A stretch of 64,000 bases of DNA from Favolaschia claudopus (taxonomy: Eukaryota; Basidiomycota; Agaricomycetes; Agaricales; Mycenaceae). Below the pieces are notes generated by a model. That model was not told the origin of the DNA. It searched no databases and saw only the letters and a program-made list of their open reading frames with translations. Location: positions 434,001-498,000 of the forward strand of contig JAWWNJ010000021.1 of NCBI GenBank assembly GCA_037176885.1, written 5' to 3'. Of the stretch, positions 1 through 10,590 are shown piece after piece. Each line of letters begins with the position of its first letter. Position 1 is the first letter of the stretch. The position numbers and the translations under genes are program-made.

Positions 1-1570
1 AGATATTCCGAGGTTTTATTGAACTTGAACATTTGCCGAGCGTTGTGAACCTCGAGTGACATGTTCGGATTTGCTTTAGCTTCCTGCCGGAACACCCCGA
101 ACGACGATTCACAGCGGTCGTTTGTTTTTTCCATCTGGGCTCGCTCCATCTGCTCATCAGTTGCCTGTGCGATTGCTCCATCCTCAGTGTACTCCCCGCT
201 GAACCGTTTCCACGCCACGCGCGCTCCCATGAGCATGGTTACAGTCAAGTTTTCAAGGTGAGGGAGGTCTGGCGTATATTTCTGGACGGCCAAGACGGCT
301 TTCGGATGATCCCAAGGTTGACCATCAAGCGAAGCTGTCTCATGCGAGACAGATGGGCCTATGAGAAGCTCCGGGTTGGCGATTAACTTGTCCAGATGGG
401 CGATGAGGCGATCATGAAGGGGTCCAAGCCGAAGAACATTATCTTCCGACGCGTTAGCACCGCGTATTTCGCGCATGTATGGTACGCTGATTGCTTGATA
501 ATACATTGTTGTTGCGCAAAGCTCTGTCCGAGTCGGAAGGTCGTGAAGCCCATCGAAGACATTCTGCTCCATATGGTTCAAACGACGGGAGCCCTTGTTC
601 TCCTTCACGTACGTCAAGAACCGGATGAAGTAGTCGAGGTACGTGAGGAGAACGGCAGCGGCTTCCGTGTGGGATTGGAACCTGGTGTTACTAGTGTCCG
701 GGAATGCAAGAACAAAGCCGAGTTCAGCATCGAAAAAAAATCGCAGTGAGTCTTGTTGGCCCCGTTTGCGATCCTTGTGTCGAAATATGGCACCACAGAG
801 TGAGGTGAGCTTCACTGCACGCCCTCTGGATTTTTCTTCAGCCCGTTTCGATGCGCTTGTCCCCGGAGCACCTTGTTTTGCCGCGGCATTATCGCGGTTA
901 TACATCTTGATAGGTCCATCGATGCCGTTTGCTTCCCAGAATTCTTCCATCGCTGCCGCCGCCGCTTTAAACGCGTTCATATCCTTGTGCATGCAGCACC
1001 CCGCCCACAAGAAAAGGTCGACATTTGACTTCTCCTCCTCGCTCAGCTTGTCAAAATCCTCCTGCCCAATGTCCCGTATAATCTGCATCCTCATCTCGGT
1101 GTAGTGTCGAAGACGCTCCTCGTGGGGAAGCTGCTCCCACGCCGTCACCCCGCCTGCCTTGCGAATCGACTCTTGTGTGCATTTAAAGACGAATCCAACG
1201 AGACGGAGCTGATCCATCCCCTTCACCACTTTCTCCCCGCGCATCTCGCGCTCCAATTTTTTCTTCCACTCCTTCAAGAGCTCGAAAAGTTTCTTCTGGT
1301 CAGCGGCGTGGTCCGAGTTCATTCCAGTGACCAGGTTCCAAAACTCTCGCGCCTCGTCTTCAGAACACATCCCACTCTCGAATAGAAGGGCAAAGATCTC
1401 CTCCACCAGCTCTATCCAGCCGTCTCGTTGCGTCTCGCTTGTATGATTTACCGCCGTCTTGATACCCAGGAAAAATTGAAGCTTCTCGTTCGCCTCCGTG
1501 ATGACCGTGGACCATTTTGTTTCGTATGTTTCGTTCTTATGACTGGTTCCGTCACCGCTGAGTGTAATGC

Positions 1571-1620
1571 CTGTAGATTTCGATTCAGATTATGATTTAT
1601 CTTGGATAAACTCTGCCTAC
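1571..1620 (-). other. 50-nt GT-AG intron in the SGDGT gene
   Basis: On the minus strand the intron opens with GTAGGCAG and closes with CTACAG. Joining its flanks gives ...KAKG-ITLSGDGT... in frame, whereas reading through hits stop codons. The length is typical for basidiomycetes. Confidence 0.75.
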
Positions 1621-1992
1621 CTTTGGCTTTTTGCGCCTCTTCCGCAAATTGAAGCTTCGCCGCAACACCACCCTCTTTTGTAATCCTCCCAATGCTTCGT
1701 CTCGACACATCGCCTTTGACATTCACCCCGAAGACCTCCCCAATTCGCTTGAATACCCGCACCACCTTGTTTGCAGGGACATTGTCCAGTGCGACCATCT
1801 CAGCAAAAATATCCCGAGCTTTATCTGGAATGGCGCCAGCTTGTTTGAGATGATAGGTTTGTGCATCATCCTTCTGTTTCCCGAAAAGCTTCGCTGCCCG
1901 CTTCATTACAGCCTGCAGACGCGCTGGAATCCGCCGAACCTTCTCCTTCAACGCGTGAATCTCGACTTGGTGGCGCTTGTTTGTGGCATTTA

Positions 1993-3119
1993 CAGCTATT
2001 TGCGGAACATAAGGCGCGAGCCAAAATTTTCCGTTTTTGGACGATTTTACATAACAGAATTCGTGTCGCGCATATCTCGCGCGTTTCTGGCCCGAATCAC
2101 TTGGAAAGTACCTCATTCGGTTTCTGCAGATGCCCTCTAGTGCATAGGCTCTTTACCCCAGCTTGATTGGTTGAGAATTGAAGTAGATATAAAATACAGC
2201 AGTTTTTACGAGGTTTTCGACTGAAACACATCTAGTAATCATAAAACTCCTTCAATCGATACATAATTTGATTCTTGAATACCTCATGTATTCCTCCAAT
2301 GCACTGTGGACTTAGATGCGCAACAATATACCGACAAACCATATGATTGGCACACTAATCCATCGGCATCTGCCGATCATATGCGAAATTGGGGAACACA
2401 TTGAAATGCACTGGGGGGTCCAATGCTCTTAGAAATTGTTCAAATGTTTCTATTGCTGCCCTATTTAATGCACTGTATAGGCAAAATACCTTCATATTGC
2501 CCGGTGCTCATGCAGTATTGACGGAAAAGAGCCACAACATTCATCAAACACATTACGTAATAGAAATCACTCGAATTCCACCACAATCGGCGGCACAGTG
2601 ACCAGCCCACCGACCACATTGTCATTCAATTCAACCACAGTTCAATAGATTACATGGCAAAGAGCTCTCTATCAAGATCCTGTGAGATTCCAATCTCTTG
2701 CCGACATACAAAGTGTTGCCCAATTTCCGGCACAATTTTCAAATGGAGTCGGAATACGGAGCGAGTAGGGCGTTTCCGCCTATGATGACGAGGAATAACA
2801 TGTATAGTGCATTGAAGGCATACTACAGCTAATTCCAGACAAAACCCTGGAGTGATCAAAGCAATTCTGTATGCCGGAGGTGAATTTCAGTCCAAAATCC
2901 GCCGAAAACCCATTATCTTTGAGAACTACCTCAATTCTCGTCCAAATGAGATGGGGTAAGGGCCCTATGCACAGGAGATAATCATTACAAACTGAACGCG
3001 CTATGTTTCAAGTGATTCGGACGCGAATTGAGAGAGATATGCGCGAGACGAATTCTGTTATGTAAAAGTGTCCAAAAAGGGAAAAATTTGGCTCGCGCCT
3101 TATGTTCCGCAAATAGCTG
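1993..3119. mobile_element. TA-flanked DNA transposon, 1127 bp, no visible transposase
   Basis: Both ends read CAGCTATTTGCGGAACATAA inward, with terminal inverted repeats of about 110 bp (1993-2105 and 3010-3119; both include the segments AAGGCGCGAGCC and ACATAACAGAATTCGT). Each end abuts TA (1991-1992 and 3120-3121), the target preference of Tc1/mariner-type elements. The interior holds no ORF with a DDE/D motif that I can recognise, so it is probably non-autonomous. It interrupts the SGDGT gene, and removing it with one TA restores that reading frame, which fixes the boundaries. Confidence 0.8.
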
Positions 3120-3706
3120 TAAGCCCGAAATGATTTCTTCCTGCCGCTCGATGACCTCGTTCTGCCTCCGAATGGTCTTGTTCCCCCCTCGCAGCTCCTT
3201 CTCCTTCATTCCAAGACTCGACCTCAGCTCTTCCACGTCTGCCGACCTCTTCCCCGCTTGATCTTCCCAATAATTCGCTTTTTTGACAGCTTTATTCTTT
3301 TCCTTCCGAAAGTGGTCCCCCCGAGCGCGTTCCTTTGCTAGCAGTGGGTCGTATTCGTCCATGTCCATTGGATGGTTCTCCTTGTCATCGTTTGCAGCCC
3401 CAGACACGTCCCCAATGTCGCCAGATCCAGAGGATGAAGACTCTTTCCACCGCTTTGCTCGGGCATTGGCCAACCCAGGGAAGGTCTTTTTTCGTCTTTT
3501 TTTGGAGTCTCCGAGGTAGCGCATTGACGTATTGAGACGCAGGTCATCTTGCCTCATGAGCTAGGCGGAGCGCGACGGTATTTGAGGCTAGATCAGCGCG
3601 AGACGCGGTTGTTTGTTCGTGTTTACATCGCGTTTCGGGTGAGCAGACGGCATCGACGCCAGAGCCGGCAATGGCTTCGGACTTGCTCGGGATATTCTCA
3701 GTATCC

Positions 3707-3825
3707 ACTTTTGTTTGTATTTGACAGAGGAATTGCGAAAATATGCATTTCTCCATGATCTGCAAAAACTATCTAAGGATCTATTTCGAAACGGGAAATT
3801 TCCTCTGTCAAATACAAGTAAAATC
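3707..3825. repeat. Small foldback repeat (MITE-like) upstream of the SGDGT gene
   Basis: TTGTATTTGACAGAGGAA at the left (around 3715-3732) is inverted at the right (around 3800-3817), giving a ~100-120 bp foldback about 150 bp upstream of the start codon of the SGDGT gene. No target-site duplication is certain. It may be a MITE; a regulatory effect on the gene is only conceivable. Confidence 0.5.
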
Positions 3826-4984
3826 AAAATTCAAGTCAAATGGCACAAATGCCGAGGGTGGTCATCTATTTACTTATTGAGATAGGTTTCTGGTCGAAAG
3901 CGCGGAGTGCATTTGGCGGGGCTGCCAAATCGGGAAGAGAATGATGGATGTCACTCGGTGACAGGGCATTGCCCATACCCAAGGTCTGGACAGACTGAAG
4001 GGATTGGCTAAAGCGATCACCCATCAGTTACGTGTCTCCTCATTCTTTTCGTCTCGCCCGCCTCCGCATCGCGCCTTTGGCTCGGCGACTCCGTCTCTTT
4101 GAGACCTTCTCTTCTCCAGCCCCTCCCCCTCCATGACCTCGAGTCTCCTTCACCGCTTCTAGTCTTGTCCCCCCGTCGTCGTCATACCCCTCTTTTTTCG
4201 TGTTTTCCCTTCCTTTCTGGGTAGTCCTGTGGTTACCACGCCCCACTATGTAAGCGGTGTCCTGCGTTATTATATAAGCATCCTTTTTGGGAATTCACGT
4301 GGATCTTTCCATTTTGAGCCAATTTCTGGCCATCAGACTTGGGTGATTGATGTATCGGCGCACTCCGAAGCTGTAATTTCATAGCAGAATGTGCACGAAT
4401 TAGAGATGAATGTTGTATGGCTGTCTGGTCGGCACTGATCTTGACAAACTTGTGAGCAGACTGGGCCTTCCAAGGCGCATTCAACACAGCCACAATGAAT
4501 TAAAAACCAACGATTTCTGGCCAAACCATTTAAAAACCGGTTTATAAACCGGTGTTTATAAACATGTTTACAAAACTTGATCAATAAACAAGACCCTACA
4601 GCTGTGTTCGAGCTTCAGCGTTCTATTCTCCCTGTTTAGCATGACCATCAACAATACTTCAACTTTACGGTTCGTTGAATCGAACCCCCGAGTTCACTTC
4701 CATTTGAGGTGAGTTAATTCATCTTGGTTCGTTTTGGTAGTGATTCTCAAAACTTCATCTTGGAGTTCAATTCACTTGCGCAAGACTTCTTCACTGCTCC
4801 TCGAAAGCATCACTCAAAGACGGACAAAAGCGAAGCAATTGAACACTTATCGATACGCCGGCGATATTTAAGTGCACGAAATAGTCCTCTCAGAATCACC
4901 TTTCCTCCTTCCCCGTCAAACGCAACCAAGTCCTGGAAGGTTATTCTAAGCCGCCAATTCGTTGGTGTCGCATCGGATGATCAT
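3826..4984. other. No supportable gene
   Basis: Pyrimidine-rich on the plus strand at 4040-4250. A short palindrome built on AACCGGTTTATAAACCGG lies near 4535-4552. ORFs here are short and show no recognisable motif. Confidence 0.4.
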
Positions 4985-5440
4985 AAGGAACGGCTGTAAA
5001 AAGCGAATTGCACCCTGTGCTTTTCTTTTGTTGGCGCCGCGAAGGTGTGTAAAACTGGTACGCTCTGGCCTGTGCGTCTTTTCGGCGCATTTTTCTACCT
5101 GCGCAGTAAAAAAATGCGCGGAGCAACCTGTGCGCTTTTGTTGTGATGAAGCAAGGGTGTGAATATTTTCGAAAATGTTGACTTGTGCACATTTTCTGAT
5201 GCCTCGAGGTGTGTAAATCACTAAAACCAACCTGTGTGCTATTTTGTGAAGGGGTGCGTGTTTTTTGTACAACACTTCGAATTATGGCCCAGTATTACTG
5301 CCAACCGTTGGAAACATAGTTATGACCTGTTTCCCCTTTGAAACACACAGCTTCGCAACAAAAACGCACAGGTGAAATCAAAAAAATGCACAACCCCTCC
5401 GGACGAACAAAAATGCACAGGTAAAGTTCTACACTAAAAT
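4985..5440. repeat. Cluster of CCTGTGCG-TTTT motifs in both orientations
   Basis: Variants of CCTGTGC(G)nTTTT appear on the plus strand near 5013, 5072, 5129 and 5230, and inverted (AAAACGCACAGG, AAATGCACAGG) near 5362 and 5413. Closely spaced, orientation-mixed short motifs resemble the subterminal transposase-binding repeats of hAT or CACTA elements, but I cannot define the ends of an element. Confidence 0.4.
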
Positions 5441-6857
5441 ACGCAGTCTTGTTGTGTCTACACATACCAAGTTCGTCTTCTTGATAAGCCCTCGCGCATT
5501 CAGGGAGTCCTTCGGTCATTGCCTACATACGGCTGCTCAGCAGCAACAAAGTGTCTGTGCCCAGATTCAATTTTCAGCGAAAACAAGTCTGAAAAGCTGG
5601 AATCAAAGGACTGTCACCAGTTCTGCACCGTCTCGCAGCTAGAACCACTAGCATTCCTCTGAGCTGCCTCTGCGCTGCGTCGCAGAAACCAGAATCTTCG
5701 GCAGCCTGAGCTGAATGTCTAGACTCGAACCAGTCCACGGTACAAAACCCCGAAGGTGGTGTGTTTCCTGGTGTTGAGTCTACTGAATGTCCCTGAGCCA
5801 CTGGTGGATTTCTTTAAATCCCTTTTCACGCATGCAACCCAAACTCACACTTCCTGTGCTGCTATCAGAATGTACTCCGATCAATGTTGGCCATTGCATC
5901 TTGTACGTGGCTCAAGAGTCCAAATGTTTCACGAGTTGTTCAGCCTGCACCCTGCTTCAGCTTGCCAGTTCCTGCTTCTACTAACGTTATAATCCAATCA
6001 AATTCTCGTAGAGTACATAAGATAGACGTCACCCCGATGCGGCACCCTTATATAAGCATTACGTTTGCACAGCCACCCGCCAAATCTCGGAGGTTGAAAA
6101 ATCAAAAGTTGCAGTTTTGCTCTGTGGACGCTGGAGAAAAATTTTGAAACTCTGGGATTCATCTACTCGCATACTGCTACTGAGACCCCTTGCAATTTTA
6201 GTAGCGTGTTCGAAATATGACTCTCTTTGCCATTTCCTAAATGTTAATCGGCTTGAACTTGGACTTCTGAGAGCCTCAGGGTGTTCTATAAGCTGAAACT
6301 ATACACCAGTACCCATGTATTTGCTACTCTCCTAGTTTAATGTGCTCTTCTCGCGCCCATGGCCCAAACTCATGCACACAGTGATTTTTTCGGTTGTATT
6401 TGACGCGACGCGTCGCGTCGGGAGTCACGGATATATCACGTGTTGTGCGTACGTAAGCTTACGTACTGCGCCAAATCTTGCCTGCTGTTTTGTGCAACAT
6501 CGTCTCAAACGCGTCGAAAATGAGTTCAGAAGCTTTTTAAAATATATTACCTTTTTTGGAAAGATGACCTTATAACATTCCAACAGAGAGGAATTAGCCA
6601 AATCCCCTACACCAAATCAAAGGTATGCTTCCTAGCTACAGTTTGGTGTGCTTACAATTGTCAGTATGCTTTTGTGGAACGAGTTATAACGGGTTTGTTG
6701 ACGCCCTGATTTGGCTTATGTAAGACGTGCCGGATCCGGGTGACGTCTATCTTAGTATGGTATACACAGGCCGAGGCTCGAGCCGAATTCGAGGTACGTG
6801 TCGACCTGCTTTCTGCCAGCGTGTGCAGAAAGCAGGAATCTTTTTCAAAAATATATA
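5441..6857. other. No supportable gene
   Basis: Only short ORFs. TAGACTCGAACCAGTCC near 5710 resembles the terminus of the MULE-type elements at 33151 and 41749. A GC-rich palindromic run (GACGCGACGCGTCGCGTC) sits near 6402. No gene can be supported. Confidence 0.4.
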
Positions 6858-7294
6858 CAGTTGAACATCTCATAATGCATAGCGTCAGTGGACCACCAAG
6901 CGCTATGCATTATGAGCAATATGCATTCCTACATACTGTCACACAGTGTGACATATGTGACATTATCACGAATTTACTATATATGGAAGTGCGGCAGATG
7001 CCGGATTGTCCACCAGTTGTCGTAAAAGCGGTCAAAATTATAAACTGGTGTTTTTGACGTGAGTAGTACCCATATGCGTTAGAAGAGTGACACAAACGGC
7101 CAAATTGCCACCAAATTGTATCAATTTTGCGATCTCATAATGCATAATGCACTAAAAACTTGCCCCAAACCTTATGCATTAGGCAATATGAGAAAATGCA
7201 TAAAACACCAGCCTACCAAGTTGGTGGACCCCAAAACACTATGCAGAATGAGGTTTATGCATTGTGAGCATATGCATTATGAGATATTCAACTG
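6858..7294. mobile_element. TA-flanked 437-bp element rich in TCATAATGCAT motifs
   Basis: The left end CAGTTGAACATCTCATAATG and the right end (inverted CAGTTGAATATCTCATAATG) abut TA at 6856-6857 and 7295-7296. The interior repeats TCATAATGCAT and its complement several times, so the element can fold in more than one way. No coding capacity. It behaves like a Tc1/mariner-type MITE. Confidence 0.75.
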
Positions 7295-7382
7295 TATGCT
7301 GAATCCATGTAACATCATTATAACACAAGGAATCACTCTTTTCGCTCAAGCAAGGTATCTTCACGCAGTCGGAGTTTCATAG

Positions 7383-7411
7383 TTTCGGACATTCCCCGGG
7401 AATGTCCGAAA
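7383..7411. repeat. Perfect 14-bp-arm palindrome
   Basis: TTTCGGACATTCCC and its exact complement are separated by one base. It lies about 100 bp left of the first hAT-like element. Function unknown; it could be the remnant of an element end or a dyad binding site. Confidence 0.6.
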
Positions 7412-7513
7412 GAGTCACAGTTCGATTGGTCTAACTAGATTCCGGCAACTTATAGTAACCGGAGTTTGTCACAGCGATCAGTCACTGTCGGACGGCCGTC
7501 ACCGGGACTCAAC

Positions 7514-8999
7514 AGGACCCAGGATAATTGACCCAAATGCCTGGTCCGAATCCTGACAAATTTTGAAAATTTTTGACGATTTGCCTGTGTCAAATCCTGA
7601 CAAAGTCGACCCAAAGTCCCAAAATGCCTGGGTCAGATCCTGACAAATTCAAGATTGGTAACCGGCAACTGCCGCCATCAACTGCCACCTCAATTTCTCG
7701 CAGGGAGTCCGTCACTCCGTCTCTGAACTCACAGTTCTTGCGCTCATCTCGTCTTTGCATCCCCGTCTCCCTGGTACTTCTTGGTCTATTGTTATTCATG
7801 GGCTCTTTCTCATCCCGGAACTTTCAAAATTGGCAAGAAGGAAACCTTGACAAAAACTGTGAATCGACTCGTCTGCGCACACTTGAAAGCATCGTCTTTG
7901 CGCCGTGGAGAACGACAGAACCTTGCTCTGATCGGGACCCGTCTCCCTCTGATTCAAGCACGGAATTTTTGGCTTTAAATTTTTGCCTGCGACGTCTCAG
8001 CGATCTAAGGTGTGTGACTGCCTCTCGCGTGACCGTCCCCTCTCTTGCTAACCATTTCTTACACCCAGATGCCGCCTCGTTGCACCGACGCTCATTGTCT
8101 GTCGTATGCTGTGGCGGCATCCGGGTATGGCTATGATTCTTGTTGAGTACCCCTTCAGCCGCCCACATACTTACCTCGCGCTAGCGGCGAATCAGCGCTC
8201 TGTGTCTCTACAACGCAATGAGACGCCCCTTCCACCTCGTCAGCAGCATCTGCAGGATCATTCGACCATAGCGTGCCAGCTCAAGTGTCAAACGCTGGTT
8301 GGGCCGTGTTTGGAGTCATCGTCGTATAGATGCACACAACTGACGAGCGCAATGTAGACGCGCACAAACGGCGAGCGCGACTTCGCGCGACGTTCTTTGT
8401 GAGCATCTAACGACGTCGCGTCGGGTGTTTTCTGCGTCATTTGGAAGGAATAATAATCCATAAGGTATGTACTGTGATGCGGTGGTTCTCCTCGATGTCT
8501 CGTCCCGGTATCCTTCTAAATTTTCGGTTTCTGCCCCATTAACGGGGACAATTTTGTCGTCGAGGGAAATTACTCTTCCCCCGCGTCTCGGCCTTATTTA
8601 GGGCCTCAGCGCTTCAAAACTTTTCATGCCGTTCAAGCCAATTTTCGAGTTGCAGCACTTTAGCTTAAATCAAATACACAGCCTCTTCCAAAATGTATAT
8701 AGGCCTTCAGACTGTATAATTCTATTACTTGCAGGAATTTATCGAAAAGTTTGAGCCTGAGGAAGTAACTCTGAAGTCGGATTGAGTTTTGGGTCAATCC
8801 ACGGCGAATGCCGAGTTTGACAGGGGGGATCAGTCGGAATCGCGGGGATCAAACAGGATCATTTGCCTACGTCTAGCCGAGACATAGCCAACCACAGGCA
8901 CGGTTAATGAGCCTCAATCCTGACAAAATCGTCTCGAGCCGAAAATTTTTGTCCTGACAAATTTGGCCCCATGCATTTTGGTCACTTGTCAGTGGTCCT
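7514..8999. mobile_element. hAT-like element A, 1486 bp, 8-bp target duplication
   Basis: An 8-bp direct repeat GACTCAAC flanks the element (7506-7513 and 9000-9007). The ends are inverted repeats: AGGACC, 10 variable bases, then TGACCnAAATGCnTGG on both sides. ATCCTGACAAA-type motifs recur near the termini. Eight-base target duplications are typical of hAT transposons. The ORFs inside (for example 7573-8136 and 8106-8357) show no BED finger or hAT dimerisation motif, so it is probably non-autonomous. An almost identical internal segment (7643-8903) lies inverted at 25804-27063. Confidence 0.75.
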
Positions 9000-9018
9000 G
9001 ACTCAACGGGCGCGCGAA

Positions 9019-9802
9019 CAGTGTTGGCAATTAAGGGTTAAGACCCGACCCCAGGGACCTCTAAGGGTTCATAAGCCTTAAGCCTTAATATGGGGTTATG
9101 GGGTTATGAGCTTAATTTCCTTTTTGGGAAGTATTTTCCCACAGTCAAGAGGTCTCAATATCACCCAATTATTCCGCAAAATGCCTATGTACAGCCATGA
9201 TAGTATCAATAACCTCTAAAATTCGAGTGGAGGCCCTCAAACCAGTCCTCGTGGTACGAACAGAGTCGGCGTTGTCGGCAAATGCAACTGTTTCCAAAAC
9301 TGGGCTCGCACTGCCGCAGCATCCTCGAGTGCAGATTTTGAGGCGTATGGGCATGCACATTCAACATTGCCACCCCCGAGGATATGGTCCATCCAGGAAT
9401 ATTGGGTGCCTTCTACGGACCCTGCTCTTATGCAAGCTACATAAATAAAATTCAACGTAAAATTCTCGGCAAGACTTGATGAGTATTACGCACCGTCACG
9501 AAATGACCTGCCAATCCACGCTGTCGTAGATGCCGGCTTCTACCAACAATTCCCTCTCATGTTCTACGCATCCCTTATAATATGTAGGGGAAGATCTGGC
9601 TGCAGTTTGGTTGGTAGTCTGAACTAACTCAATGAAATGAGCCTGCATTGGACTGGACATGGCGGGAGAGAGCAAGATAAAAGCTTAGCCAAGCTTCCCC
9701 GGCGATCAATCAATCGGTAGCCGGAGCAGCGGCCCGAGACCTTAAGACCTTCCTTAATAACCCTTAACGCAATTAAGGCCTTATCCCTTACGGCCAACAC
9801 TG
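9019..9802. mobile_element. hAT-like element B, 784 bp, 8-bp target duplication
   Basis: CGCGCGAA flanks both sides (9011-9018 and 9803-9810). The ends are CAGTGTTGGC inverted, a classic hAT-type start, followed by subterminal runs of AATTAAGGG and CTTAAGG in both orientations. No transposase ORF. Its left target duplication begins only 3 bp after the right duplication of element A. Related fragments lie at 32787-32880 and near 60240-60273. Confidence 0.8.
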
Positions 9803-10085
9803 CGCGCGAACCCCGCCCAACGATGTCTGTAGCGGGCGGGCCGGAGGGATATCCATGCGCTGGTGAGTTCCTCAATTGCAGGAAACACTGTCTGTAATAG
9901 TGGCGCGAGTGCGGCGGCCTCAAATTTCCATTCATGGTCAATATGTGGGTAAAGTCTTGGGGAGTCGCGTGGCGCGACCTTGGTGCGCTTCACCACAACA
10001 TGGCAGAAGGTCAGATAAAATATATTTTATCAGAAACAATTAACAGAGTAATACACACAACAGCTCATGTACTTATTGTGGTTTA

Positions 10086-10255
10086 GGCCGCGTTCGGGTG
10101 CTCCGCCTAAATAGGCAGACCCCACCAAACGCTGCTCCACTTGATGACGCAACGGAAGCATTTGCTTCGATTTTGGCGGAGCCTATGTAGGCGGAGCACC
10201 CGAACGGGCCGTTTGGCGGGGTCTGCCTATTTAGGCGGAGCACCCGAACGCGGCC
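10086..10255. mobile_element. PIF/Harbinger-type MITE, 170 bp
   Basis: The terminal inverted repeats start GGCCGCGTTCGGGTGCTCCG and extend about 40 bp. The flanks are direct TTA (10083-10085 and 10256-10258), the 3-bp target duplication of the Harbinger superfamily. It is non-coding. A Harbinger transposase relic and its Myb-like partner lie at 47.9-48.5 kb, but whether they mobilised this family cannot be told. Confidence 0.75.
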
Positions 10256-10590
10256 TTAGCCACCAGTGAAATTCTCAAACTGAGCATTTATTCACACTGT
10301 CACTGGCCATCCGTATATCTTGCTCAAAAGCATCGTATTCTCATCCCATTGACGCGCCATCACAAGCGGTAGAGGCGAGAAGGAATAGCAAAGAAGACCC
10401 GCGGAACTATCGTAAGTAAGTACGCGGCACGCCCTGGGCGGCGGCCTGCTCTGCGTGTCCGTCCCATGACGGGGCGGGATCCAGGTTTGCCTGGGAAACG
10501 GTCGCCCAGCCAATTTGTGCGTGTCCTATGGAAATCCACCACAATTTCTAGTATATACTCTAAATCTCACTTTTCACCGGTTGCAAATAA

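Larger units (their letters stand above)
1..3557 (-). pseudogene. SGDGT-family agaricomycete gene, split by a transposon and cut by the left edge
   Basis: Read leftwards, coding can start at 3557 or at the in-frame ATG at 3524, runs to 3122, is interrupted by a TA-flanked element (1993-3119), resumes at 1992, reaches 1621, has a 50-nt GT-AG intron (1571-1620) and then stays open for all 523 codons to base 1. Removing the element and one TA restores the frame (residues ...ISGLNATNKRH...). The first ~145 residues are charged and probably coiled coil; later come VSRRSIGRI, then ITLSGDGTSHKN directly after the intron, HKDRKRGQQDSLRF, FPDTSNTRFQSH and LNHMEQNVFDGL. These motifs match a large multicopy family in agaricomycetes that I know only as hypothetical proteins, often thought to be transposon-linked; the biochemical role is unknown to me. 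Apart from the insertion no lesion is visible, so the disruption may be recent. The C terminus lies outside the window. Confidence 0.8.

Noticed and set aside
8106..8357. 83-codon ORF found identically at 26352-26603.
   Set aside because: Identity is explained by the duplicated hAT-like segment; overlapping ORFs on the other strand are equally identical, so conservation is not evidence of coding.
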